A stretch of 6,527 bases of DNA from an uncultured Chloroflexota bacterium. GTDB taxonomy: Bacteria; Chloroflexota; Dehalococcoidia; UBA3495. The position numbers were made by a program, and so were the translations under genes. The stretch lies in NCBI GenBank assembly GCA_913031095.1, contig CAJWGH010000063.1, forward strand, positions 1 through 6,527. Reading direction: 5' to 3'. The stretch's first letter is position 1. Each line of letters opens with the position of its first letter. Below the pieces are notes generated by a model. It was not told the origin of the DNA and made no database searches. It was given only the letters and a program-made list of their open reading frames with translations. This document shows positions 1 to 6,157 of this stretch, piece by piece.

Positions 1-304
1 AGTCAGATCGAATCTTGGAGGCGTCGGTGGTGAGAACGCCTTTGGTGTAGATCTGGTCCTTGATGGCGATGGGGACGCCGTGGAGAGGTCCGCGATAGTC
101 TCCGCGCCGAATCGCGGCTTCGACCTCAAGAGCTTCTTGCCGTGCATGCTCTGCCATGACCGTGATGTATGAGTTGACCTGTGGATCTATACGCTCGATA
201 CGGTCCAGATAGGCTTCTACTGCCTCGACCGGAGACACCTGTTTGGCCTTGATGGCGGAACCCAGTTCCGTCGCTGATAGGAAGGCTATGTCTTGAATGG
301 CCAT
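1..304 (-). CDS. Amidase signature family enzyme, N-terminal part (cut by left edge)
   Basis: This is the first 101 residues of an amidase-signature (AS) hydrolase, a family that hydrolyses amide bonds with a Ser-cisSer-Lys triad and includes the GatA subunit of Glu-tRNA amidotransferase. The reading begins MAIQDIAFLSATELGSAIKA and reaches the family hallmark RGPLHGVPIAIKD at about residues 71-83. K82 is then the catalytic lysine. The two serines and the Gly/Ser-rich signature lie beyond the left edge. The ATG at 304 is chosen because AAGGAGA lies 8 nt upstream (complement of 312-318) and the AS family typically begins with a short helix of this kind. It lies 120 nt downstream of the peptidase gene on the same strand, so co-transcription is plausible. 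No gatB or gatC is visible, so a catabolic amidase is as likely as GatA. The family call is firm; the substrate is unknown. Confidence 0.9.
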   Translation of the reverse strand, partial: MAIQDIAFLSATELGSAIKAKQVSPVEAVEAYLDRIERIDPQVNSYITVMAEHARQEALEVEAAIRRGDYRGPLHGVPIAIKDQIYTKGVLTTDASKIRSD

Positions 305-324
305 TATTGGCTCTCCTTGCGTCT

Positions 325-342
325 TTCCTGCGAAGGCAGGAA
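325..342. repeat. REP-like palindrome (hairpin) in the peptidase-amidase gap
   Basis: TTCCTGC-GAAG-GCAGGAA is a perfect 7-bp inverted repeat with a 4-nt loop, followed by TCCAGG. This closely resembles the dispersed element with core CCCGCGAAGGCGGGAATCC that is common in many environmental bacterial genomes, with the C/G-rich stem partly changed to T/A. It lies 21 nt from the amidase start, so it would be in the untranslated RNA between the peptidase and the amidase. It could stabilise or attenuate the message. The hairpin is seen directly; membership of a repeat family is recalled, and only one copy is in this window. Confidence 0.6.
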
Positions 343-372
343 TCCAGGATATTCCTTTCAGGATTTGAGGTT

Positions 373-397
373 GTTCCACCTCGCCGTTCTGGAACGG
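373..397. repeat. Overlapping inverted repeats in the peptidase-amidase gap
   Basis: Two mutually exclusive hairpins share one arm. The first is CCGTTC-TG-GAACGG at 384-397 (perfect 6-bp arms, 2-nt spacer). The second is GTTCCA at 373-378 pairing with TGGAAC at 390-395. There is no T-tract, so it does not look like an intrinsic terminator. It could be an operator, an RNA-processing site or chance. Confidence 0.3.
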
Positions 398-424
398 GAG
401 CGTTGGCGTGATGACGGCTGAGAA

Positions 425-1531
425 TTACCCTCTCGTATCCAGCATTCGCTGGCGCATATCTGCGGGCACCTCGCGGAGGCGTTGGCGGAAGGCGGTATTC
501 GTGCGGTCTGAGACGCAGTGGGCGGCTTCAGTGAGCAGTTTCACACCGCCCAGGTAGTCGTCTATGTGGATATATTCGGCTTCGATCCGGCCATCAGGCG
601 CACCGTTGTGGTAGTTGCCGAGAGGGAAAGCTATGCCGGTGGTCTGGTATCCGAAGACTGCGAACGCGCTGGCTTCGCACGTTCCTCCGCTCATTAGTTG
701 ACGCTGGCACTTAAAACCGTTGTTTCGCTCATTCAAGGTTTCGCGCGCTCGTATCAGAACCGATTCGGCGTCGGCGGTGAATGTGAACCCGGCGTCACCG
801 ACCCGGATGACTGGGCCTTCACCCTGTTCTGCGCCGGGCAGAGTTCGGCTGGACTCTGCGGATATCACCAGTGTATCGGCCGGCAAGGTGCCTGAATCAG
901 CCATGAGCCTGGCGCCTACCAGGCCGACCTCCTCAGCGCGGGTGAATACTCCGTAGACATCACCGGGTGAGGCATCGCCCTCGGTTAGCTGGGCAATCAT
1001 GGCCAAGATGCAGCCGCATCCAGCGAGATCGTCCACGGCACGCATGCGAATCATATCCCCGTCCAGTTCGTAATCAATCAGGTCGAAAACCACTGATAAA
1101 GGCGGCTCTAAGTCCTGGGGTTGCTCTAATTTGATCAGTACTCGCCGGTCACTCTCCTCTCCATACCTTCCTGTGATTGCCCCATTGACACGGCTGCCAT
1201 CGGGGAGCAGCACTTGAACCGGCACGCCCGCTTCGAAGCTGGACGGAGGAATCCCGCCCATGGCCGTGGCGATGTGGCCGTCCGGGTGGCTGCCGGTTAT
1301 CTCAAAACCTGGGTGGTCCATGTGGGCGATGACGGCTAGTGGGTTGGCGCTTGGGTCAGTACCTGGGACCTTGGCGATGATGTTGCCAAACGCGTCTTGC
1401 TCAAATCCGGCACCTATCTCCCGTAGGATAGCTTTAACGGTGGACGCTACTCCTTCCTCCCGGAATGCTGTGGCAGGGTTGCCGCCCAGCCGGGAGAGGT
1501 AGTCCAGTGCTTGTTGTTTGAGATCGGTCAT
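425..1531 (-). CDS. M42-like zinc aminopeptidase / clan MH metallohydrolase
   Basis: This encodes a complete 368-residue cytosolic metallopeptidase of the M42 (glutamyl aminopeptidase / TET / CelM-like) type, expected to remove N-terminal residues from peptides with a two-metal centre. The metal-site motifs appear in family order: AHMD (H70, D72), AVDD (D167, the likely bridging aspartate), AEEVG (E200 as general base, E201 as ligand), ISAES (E226) and NYHN (H308). Residues about 75-160 between the first two motifs correspond to the small inserted domain of M42 enzymes. No signal peptide is visible. The length is normal for the family. The ATG at 1531 has only a modest upstream AGGTGG, 3 nt away, but lies about 34 nt downstream of a consensus-like promoter. 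Oddities are HMDHPG instead of HMDEIG-like, DDLAG instead of DDR.G, and Glu rather than Asp in the fourth motif. Some of these recall M20/M28 relatives. It probably leads a two-gene unit with the amidase. Confidence 0.82.
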   Translation of the reverse strand: MTDLKQQALDYLSRLGGNPATAFREEGVASTVKAILREIGAGFEQDAFGNIIAKVPGTDPSANPLAVIAHMDHPGFEITGSHPDGHIATAMGGIPPSSFEAGVPVQVLLPDGSRVNGAITGRYGEESDRRVLIKLEQPQDLEPPLSVVFDLIDYELDGDMIRMRAVDDLAGCGCILAMIAQLTEGDASPGDVYGVFTRAEEVGLVGARLMADSGTLPADTLVISAESSRTLPGAEQGEGPVIRVGDAGFTFTADAESVLIRARETLNERNNGFKCQRQLMSGGTCEASAFAVFGYQTTGIAFPLGNYHNGAPDGRIEAEYIHIDDYLGGVKLLTEAAHCVSDRTNTAFRQRLREVPADMRQRMLDTRG

Positions 1532-1564
1532 GCGCCACCTGCGGGGTAAGATACGAGTGGCGGG

Positions 1565-1593
1565 ATTATAGCAACGCTGCGGGCTCAGGCCAA
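1565..1593 (-). promoter_or_regulatory. Sigma70-type promoter for the M42-like peptidase gene
   Basis: On the minus strand the -10 is a perfect TATAAT (complement of 1565-1570). A TTGGCC -35 (complement of 1588-1593) matches TTGACA at four of six bases, and the spacing is exactly 17 bp. The -10 lies 33 bp from the ATG, giving a short leader. The -35 falls inside the palindrome at 1586-1601. Confidence 0.65.
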
Positions 1594-1601
1594 CTGGCCT
1601 G
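1586..1601. promoter_or_regulatory. Perfect palindrome, candidate operator shared by two divergent promoters
   Basis: CAGGCCA-AC-TGGCCTG is a perfect 7-bp inverted repeat with a 2-nt centre. It covers the whole -35 element of the leftward peptidase promoter. It ends 4 bp before the -10 of the rightward dehydrogenase promoter (1606). A dimeric regulator bound here could control both genes. No regulator gene is in the window, so the binding protein is unknown. Confidence 0.5.
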
Positions 1602-1602
1602 G

Positions 1603-1611
1603 TGCTATACT
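1603..1611 (+). promoter_or_regulatory. Extended -10 promoter for the Ldh2-family gene
   Basis: TGCTATACT is a TGn-extended -10 with hexamer TATACT (1606-1611, five of six consensus bases). No good -35 is present at 16-18 bp, which is typical of promoters that rely on the extended -10 or on an activator. The predicted transcript would start near 1618, giving a leader of about 66 nt before the GTG at 1684. Confidence 0.45.
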
Positions 1612-1629
1612 TCCGTGAAAGATGACTAG

Positions 1630-1656
1630 GCAGGCTAAGGAGAACACTCAGCCTGC
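1630..1656 (+). promoter_or_regulatory. Leader hairpin upstream of the Ldh2-family gene
   Basis: GCAGGCT (1630-1636) and AGCCTGC (1650-1656) form a perfect 7-bp stem with a 13-nt loop. The loop contains AAGGAG (1637-1642), which has no start codon at a usable distance. The hairpin ends 14 nt before the GAGGAG that serves the gene. A role in translation or RNA stability is possible; no known riboswitch class is recognised. Confidence 0.35.
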
Positions 1657-1683
1657 GATTCTGTACCCTCGAGGAGAGCCAAA

Positions 1684-2760
1684 GTGTTAGAGCAATTCAA
1701 GGTCAGCCACGACGACGCAGAGTTCGTTCAGGGAGATGATCTCAAGAAAACCGTAGCAGGAATCTTCGAGAAGCTAGGAGTGTCACCTGAGGACTCTCTC
1801 TTGGCTGCCGACGTGCAGGTTCTGGCCGATCTTAGGGGTGTGGACTCCCACGGCGTTTCAAACATGCTGAAAAGCTATATCCAGGGCTACCAGGAAGGGT
1901 CTATAAATCCCCAGCCCGACTGGAAAGTTATCCGGGAAACACCTAGCACTGCCACTGTAGACTCCGACCGTGGTCTGGGAACCATCATCACCCCCAAGGC
2001 CATGGATATCGCCATCGAGAAGGCTAAGAACGTTGGCCTGGGCATGGTGACTATCGGGAATGCCCGCCATCTAGGCATGGCGTCCTATCACGCTATGAAG
2101 GCCTTGGACCACGACATGATCGGTGTCTGCATGACCAGCTGCCCTCCCTCGGTGTTGCCGACATTTGGCGCCGAACCTCGGTTGGGAACCAATCCGATCG
2201 CTATCGCTGTGCCGTGTTTGAATGAGCCCCCGTTTGTGTTTGATGCGGCCACCAGTTCGGTGGCGGTGAACAAGATACGCATCGCCGGGCGGCTGGGTGC
2301 TGAGATTCCTGGAGGCTGGCTGGCAGCTGAGGACGGCAGCCCAATCATGGAGCCATCGCCTGCTCCGGAGAAGGTCACGCTTTTGCCTCTCGGTAGTGAC
2401 CGTGAAGGCGGCTCCCATAAGGGTTACGGCTTCTCTTGTATCGTGGATATTCTGGCAGGGGTTCTAACTGGATTCGGCTACGGAGTTGTGCCTGGCAGGC
2501 CCAATTTTGGTCATATGGTAGCGGCCTACAGCATCGATGCTTTTACCGATGTCGAGCCCTTCAAGGTGCAGATGGACGAGTGGTCACAGATGATGCAGAC
2601 CACCAGGCCTGCGCCTGGCCATGACCGAGTGTTGGTGGCTGGCCAGCCCGAGGCTGAGGTTGAAGCGATCCGACGTGAAGAGGGTATTCCGCTTCATCCG
2701 GAGGTTGCTGACTGGATCAGGGACACCTGTGGAGAGATGTCTGTTCCATGTCTGTTTTAG
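1684..2760 (+). CDS. Ldh2 family NAD(P)-dependent malate/L-lactate-type dehydrogenase
   Basis: This is a complete 358-residue cytosolic oxidoreductase of the Ldh2/MDG2 (YlbC/YiaK/ComC-like) family, which reversibly oxidises 2-hydroxy acids such as malate, lactate, ureidoglycolate or sulfolactate using NAD(P)+ in a non-Rossmann fold. The motifs run in order: RGVDSHG at residues 51-57, ARHLG at 127-131 (the usual N.HFG position, with the likely active-site H129), GTNP at 168-171, DAATS at 187-191 (usually DMATS) and GGSHKGYG at 242-249. The length is normal. The GTG at 1684 is preferred because GAGGAG lies 7 nt upstream (1671-1676) and the amphipathic N-terminal helix typical of the family follows. 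It is the only plus-strand gene in the window, divergent from the peptidase and convergent with the monooxygenase cluster. Family assignment is strong; the exact substrate cannot be told from sequence. Confidence 0.9.
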   Translation: MLEQFKVSHDDAEFVQGDDLKKTVAGIFEKLGVSPEDSLLAADVQVLADLRGVDSHGVSNMLKSYIQGYQEGSINPQPDWKVIRETPSTATVDSDRGLGTIITPKAMDIAIEKAKNVGLGMVTIGNARHLGMASYHAMKALDHDMIGVCMTSCPPSVLPTFGAEPRLGTNPIAIAVPCLNEPPFVFDAATSSVAVNKIRIAGRLGAEIPGGWLAAEDGSPIMEPSPAPEKVTLLPLGSDREGGSHKGYGFSCIVDILAGVLTGFGYGVVPGRPNFGHMVAAYSIDAFTDVEPFKVQMDEWSQMMQTTRPAPGHDRVLVAGQPEAEVEAIRREEGIPLHPEVADWIRDTCGEMSVPCLF

Positions 2761-2823
2761 CTAATCGAGGTGTGGTCTCTTTATCCAACAAGTTTGGCAG
2801 ATGTGGAGTTTGGCCGCATTCTA

Positions 2824-2847
2824 CCATTAGCCTCTAAGGGCGAATGG
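2824..2847. terminator. Imperfect hairpin in the convergent gap, possible bidirectional terminator
   Basis: CCATTAGCC (2824-2832) pairs with GGCGAATGG (2839-2847) across a 6-nt loop, with one A-G mismatch in a 9-bp stem. It lies between the stop of the dehydrogenase (2760) and the stop of the convergent monooxygenase (2862), where a two-way terminator would be expected. Neither side has a clear T-tract, so the call is weak. Confidence 0.3.
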
Positions 2848-2861
2848 ATTTGAGATTCTCG

Positions 2862-3995
2862 TTAGCCTTGTAGGGCTGGAATAACTTCTTCGCCCATCAG
2901 TTTTATGGAGCGCATGGTGTCCTTGTGGGACAGCGGTCCGCCTTGGGTTTCCAGCAGCAGCGAACCTATCCCCAGTTCCTCCTTGATGTGCCGGAGCTTC
3001 TTAATGACGGTGTCGGGGCTGCCGACGACCAGGTGGTTGTGTTCCTGGAGTTCTTGATATGACAGTTCGTTCATGGGCCTCTGCCTGCGTGCGGCGTTGG
3101 CGGACACACCGGCCTGGGAGAAGTAACCCGGTGGGGCCCAGTATTCTCTTGGCCCTTTTAGAGGATGTCCCATACGCCACATAAATGCCTTGCCTGATTC
3201 TTGAGCTTTTTCGTCGGTTTCGTTGACGTGAGCGCAGATCATGAAGGCGAACTTATCCGGCCCCGCTTCCCAACCCTGCTGGGCGGCCTGCTCCCGGTAG
3301 CTGCCGAACAGGTCCTTAGCCCTGCTTAGCTCGGTTAAGAATGCCGCGTATGTGTAGCGGTGCTTAACCGCCCACTCCACAGTCTCAGGGCTGCCGGTGC
3401 CTGGGACCCAGGCGGGAGGATGGGGTTTCTGGACCGGCACCATCCATGGGTTTACTGCTCGGTACTGGTAGTGCTTGCCTTCCCAGCGGAAAGGGCCGGG
3501 AGTTGTCCAAGTCTTGATTATCAGGTCGTGGCACTCTTCGAACCTCTCCCGGTTGTATACGGGGTTGGTGTTGTTGGCCCAACTCTCCACTCCGATTCCT
3601 CGGACGAAACCGGACACTATGCGGCCGCCGGATATGACATCCAACATGGCGATCTCTTCCGCTAGTCTCGGTGGGTTATCTGAGGTGGGAAGCATGTTGC
3701 CCAGCATCAGAATCTTGGCCTTGGAGGTCAGGCGGGCCAGGATGCCGCCGGTGATATTTACCTCAACGTCCATGCAAGACGGGGTGTTGTGGTGTTCGTT
3801 AATCATCAGCCCCTGGAATCCGGCCTCCTCCGCGTATTGGAACTCGTCTAAGTACCGCTTGAAGAGGTCTGTGGCCTTGTTGGGGTCGAAGTAGCTGTTT
3901 GGAAAGGTCAGCCGCAGAGATGGCCACTGCTCCGCTAGATCATCATTGATATAGTGGTAGGGCATCTCAGTGAAATAATAAACGTCGAGGCTCAT
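2862..3995 (-). CDS. LLM class flavin-dependent monooxygenase A (luciferase-like)
   Basis: This is a 377-residue cytosolic member of the bacterial luciferase-like (LLM) superfamily, TIM-barrel enzymes that use reduced FMN and O2 to oxygenate aldehydes, ketones, alkanes, sulfonates or aromatic substrates. Visible motifs are NEHHN at 66-70 (EHH as in the LuxA active site), DVISGGRIVSGF at 119-130, the strongly conserved segment near 147-176, QKPHPP at 189-194, and VVGSPDTV at 323-330 near the C-terminus. The ATG at 3995 is chosen over one 36 nt upstream because AAGGAG sits 4 nt before it. Numbering then matches the paralogue at 4880-6100 without gaps from RLTF (residues 28-31) through the barrel core. 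By hand count the two share about 120 of 183 residues over 27-209. It is the last gene of a minus-strand cluster, 84 nt after the alpha/beta hydrolase. A flavin reductase partner is not in the window. Substrate unknown. Confidence 0.9.
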   Translation of the reverse strand: MSLDVYYFTEMPYHYINDDLAEQWPSLRLTFPNSYFDPNKATDLFKRYLDEFQYAEEAGFQGLMINEHHNTPSCMDVEVNITGGILARLTSKAKILMLGNMLPTSDNPPRLAEEIAMLDVISGGRIVSGFVRGIGVESWANNTNPVYNRERFEECHDLIIKTWTTPGPFRWEGKHYQYRAVNPWMVPVQKPHPPAWVPGTGSPETVEWAVKHRYTYAAFLTELSRAKDLFGSYREQAAQQGWEAGPDKFAFMICAHVNETDEKAQESGKAFMWRMGHPLKGPREYWAPPGYFSQAGVSANAARRQRPMNELSYQELQEHNHLVVGSPDTVIKKLRHIKEELGIGSLLLETQGGPLSHKDTMRSIKLMGEEVIPALQG

Positions 3996-3999
3996 GGTT

Positions 4000-4005
4000 C
4001 TCCTT
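4000..4005 (-). promoter_or_regulatory. Ribosome binding site that sets the start of monooxygenase A
   Basis: AAGGAG (complement of 4000-4005) lies 4 nt upstream of the ATG at 3995. It favours this start over the in-frame ATG at 4031, whose extra residues MAGLKKHLSRRT are basic and have no counterpart in the paralogue. Confidence 0.7.
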
Positions 4006-4027
4006 GAGAGATGCTTTTTGAGGCCAG

Positions 4028-4074
4028 CCATCAGCAGTTAGGAAATCTGAGAACCGACCGGTGTTTGCTGAATG
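4028..4074 (-). repeat. Intercistronic stem between hydrolase and monooxygenase A
   Basis: CCATCAGCA (4028-4036) can pair with TGCTGAATGG-like sequence (4066-4074, one bulged base), enclosing about 29 nt with a small ACCG/CGGT stem. This would fold in the RNA just after the hydrolase stop. There is no T-tract, so it is more likely an RNA-stability element than a terminator, or it may be chance. Confidence 0.25.
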
Positions 4075-4079
4075 GTTGT

Positions 4080-4862
4080 TTACGCCAGGAAATCTAGGGC
4101 TGTCTTGATGAACTCTTCAGGTCTCTCAACCTGAGGGGAGTGGCCGCAGTTGTCTATGACCACCAGGTCTGAGCCGTTGATGGCCTGCTTATAGAGTTCG
4201 CCGCACTCCACGGGCACTATGGCGTCGTTCTTACCCCAGACCATCCGTGCCGGAACCTTGACCCGTTGCAGCAAACTGGTTAGCCGGGGGTCGTGCATGT
4301 AGGGCTTCCAGCAAAGGCGTACGGCCATCTCGCGGTTGGTTTCAGCGACCAATGCTTGTTCGGGAGTGGGATCCGTTCCATAGAGTTTTTGATATTCGGG
4401 CGCCTGACTAGTGTCGTGGTACATCAGATCCAGCACCTGGCCGGGGCTGATGATGAATATGTCGGTAATCTCGCTGTCGTTGGGTTTGACGCCCGCGGCA
4501 CCTACCAACATCAATTTGCTTATGGAATGGTTACACATGGCGGCAATCTCCGAGGCGATCCAGCCGCCCATTGAGAACCCGATGGTGCGGACACCCTCCA
4601 AACCTAAGGATTCCAGATACCAGGTATAGAAGCAGGCCATGTCTGGGATCGTCTCCAGCCAGTCGGGTCGGTCTGTCTTGCCGTAGCCGGGATGAGACGG
4701 GTAGTAGACCGTGTACTTCTCGGCTAGGGCATCCGCGAACCTCAGCCAGCCGGTATTTCCTCCTGCGCCGTGGAGCAGGAGTAGTGGCTCGCCGGAGCCA
4801 CCTTTCAGGGTATGGACCTTGGTACCGCCAACGTCCACCATCTCTTCAGTAAAGGCAACCAT
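4080..4862 (-). CDS. Alpha/beta hydrolase (serine hydrolase, ester/lactone or C-C bond type)
   Basis: This is a complete 260-residue cytosolic alpha/beta-fold hydrolase. The oxyanion-hole HGAGG is at residues 31-35, followed by HPGYGKTDRP at 57-66 and the nucleophile elbow GFSMGG with S97. The acid is D213 in WGKNDAIVP, and the base is H241 in CGHSPQVERPEEF. A lid region of about residues 125-190 lies between core strands, as in epoxide hydrolase, lactonase and meta-cleavage-product hydrolase (MhpC/HsaD-like) relatives. The ATG at 4862 has GAGGAG about 10 nt upstream (complement of 4873-4878). It begins only 17 nt after the stop of the upstream monooxygenase, which implies co-transcription and probably shared substrate flow. 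Context suggests it cleaves an ester, lactone or dicarbonyl product made by one of the flanking monooxygenases. Triad assignment is strong; substrate assignment is inference. Confidence 0.9.
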   Translation of the reverse strand: MVAFTEEMVDVGGTKVHTLKGGSGEPLLLLHGAGGNTGWLRFADALAEKYTVYYPSHPGYGKTDRPDWLETIPDMACFYTWYLESLGLEGVRTIGFSMGGWIASEIAAMCNHSISKLMLVGAAGVKPNDSEITDIFIISPGQVLDLMYHDTSQAPEYQKLYGTDPTPEQALVAETNREMAVRLCWKPYMHDPRLTSLLQRVKVPARMVWGKNDAIVPVECGELYKQAINGSDLVVIDNCGHSPQVERPEEFIKTALDFLA

Positions 4863-4879
4863 CGTTCGCTATCTCCTCG

Positions 4880-6100
4880 TTAGGCCGTTGCGGCCTCTTT
4901 CTGGAATGGGTCGGTTAGTTCCAGTTCCGCGCCAATCTCGCGGAGGGCGGGGAGTACTTCCTCGCCCATGAGTTTCAGGCAGTTCATGGTGTCGGCGTGG
5001 GTGGTGTCGCCGTCGTTGGTCCAGACGCCCAGGATTCCTGGTCGAATGACCGATAGGGTTTCCCTGAGTTTTCTGATAACGGTTTCCGGACTTCCGACGA
5101 TCCAACGATTGGAGGCCAGAATCTGATCGTATGTTGCGGTCTCCAAGCCTAGGCCCAAGAACGGGTCCTTGCGAATGCGGCCTTGGTACTTAGCGATTTT
5201 GGGGTCGGCTTTACTCCCGCCGTAACCAATAGGCAGCATGTAGTCCTTGGGCATGGGCACTCGGCCGACGCCCACATTTCCAGTCAAGAAACCTTTGGCC
5301 GATTCATAGGCTTTCTCATCTGTGTCTTGCACGTGGATGCGACATAGGTAGCCGAAATTCTCGGGGCCGACCTTGTATCCGGCCTCTAGTGCAGCGTCGG
5401 TGTAGATGTCAATCATGTCCTGGGTGCCTTGCGGGTCGGTCTCCAGATAGATATATGGGTAGCCTCTCTCAGCGGCCCAGACCAGGGTCTGCGGACTACC
5501 TAAGCCCGGTATCCACACCGGTGGATGGGGCTTCTGCAATGGTGTTTCAAATGGGTTCACTACTCGGAAATGGTAGTGCTTGCCTTCCCATCGGAAAGGG
5601 CCAGGGGTGGTCCAGGTCTTGATGATCAGGTCGTGTGCCTCTTCGAATCGCTCGCGATTGTGAAGCGGGTTGATGTTTGCAGCTAGGCTTTCCACTCCGG
5701 TGCCGCGAACGAATCCTGACACAACCCTGCCGTTGGAGATCATGTCAATCTCCGCTATCTCTTCGGCCACTCTTAAAGGGTTTTCAAAAGTGGGCAGCGG
5801 GTTGCCCATCAACACAATCTTAGGTTTCGAAGTATTGCGGGCCAGGATGGCAGCTTCAAGGTTCATGGTCGCGCCTAGGCAGGTGGGGGTGTTGTGATGC
5901 TCGTTCAGCATCAGCCCATCAAAGCCCACTTCTTCGCAGTATTCATATTCGTCCAGGTACTCGTTGTACTGGCGTGCTCCGACTTTAGGGTCAAAATTGC
6001 TGTTGGAGAAGGTCAGCCGCACGGCTTCATTGGGGCTGTTCCTCACTGCCTCTTCGGTGTAATTTGTGTAGGCCCTCTCTGTGAACCGCATCAAGAACAT
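4880..6100 (-). CDS. LLM class flavin-dependent monooxygenase B (luciferase-like)
   Basis: This is a 406-residue LLM-superfamily FMNH2/O2-dependent oxygenase, paralogous to the gene at 2862-3995. It has the same markers at the same numbering: NEHHN 66-70, DMISNGRVVSGF 119-130, the nearly invariant segment 148-176, QKPHPP 189-194, and IVGSPETV 334-341. It differs in three places: about 11 extra residues between 267 and 336, divergent residues 210-225 that probably line the substrate side of the barrel, and a C-terminal extension of about 17 residues ending in EAATA. The ATG at 6100 is supported by GGAGG 7 nt upstream (complement of 6108-6112). A second ATG three codons in lacks such spacing. 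It is the first intact gene of the minus-strand cluster and reads directly into the hydrolase. No clear promoter is seen just upstream, so transcription may begin before or within the broken gene at 6158-6527. Substrate unknown. Confidence 0.9.
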   Translation of the reverse strand: MFLMRFTERAYTNYTEEAVRNSPNEAVRLTFSNSNFDPKVGARQYNEYLDEYEYCEEVGFDGLMLNEHHNTPTCLGATMNLEAAILARNTSKPKIVLMGNPLPTFENPLRVAEEIAEIDMISNGRVVSGFVRGTGVESLAANINPLHNRERFEEAHDLIIKTWTTPGPFRWEGKHYHFRVVNPFETPLQKPHPPVWIPGLGSPQTLVWAAERGYPYIYLETDPQGTQDMIDIYTDAALEAGYKVGPENFGYLCRIHVQDTDEKAYESAKGFLTGNVGVGRVPMPKDYMLPIGYGGSKADPKIAKYQGRIRKDPFLGLGLETATYDQILASNRWIVGSPETVIRKLRETLSVIRPGILGVWTNDGDTTHADTMNCLKLMGEEVLPALREIGAELELTDPFQKEAATA

Positions 6101-6157
6101 GTTAAAACCTCCGGAATTTGTGCATTTTGGACGCTTGGGAAGGTCCAGGTCGGGGCA

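Noticed and set aside
1260..1502. Plus-strand open frame of 80 codons opposite the peptidase N-terminus
   Set aside because: It is the mirror of a region encoding the first metal-site motif; no domain is recognisable.
2071..2418. Minus-strand open frame of 115 codons inside the Ldh2-family gene
   Set aside because: It is antisense to conserved motifs of the dehydrogenase, its composition is unlike a protein (many Arg, His, Gln), and it has no supporting start signal.
3475..3894. Plus-strand open frame of 139 codons opposite monooxygenase A
   Set aside because: It lies wholly antisense to a gene with clear LLM motifs, shows no recognisable domain, and is explained by codon bias of the real gene.
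3996..4031. N-terminal extension of monooxygenase A (MAGLKKHLSRRT)
   Set aside because: A good ribosome-binding site lies between this ATG and the next, and the shorter start aligns residue-for-residue with the paralogue.
4293..4971. Several plus-strand open frames opposite the hydrolase and the hydrolase-monooxygenase junction
   Set aside because: All are antisense to well-supported genes and have low-complexity Arg/Pro/Ser-rich products.
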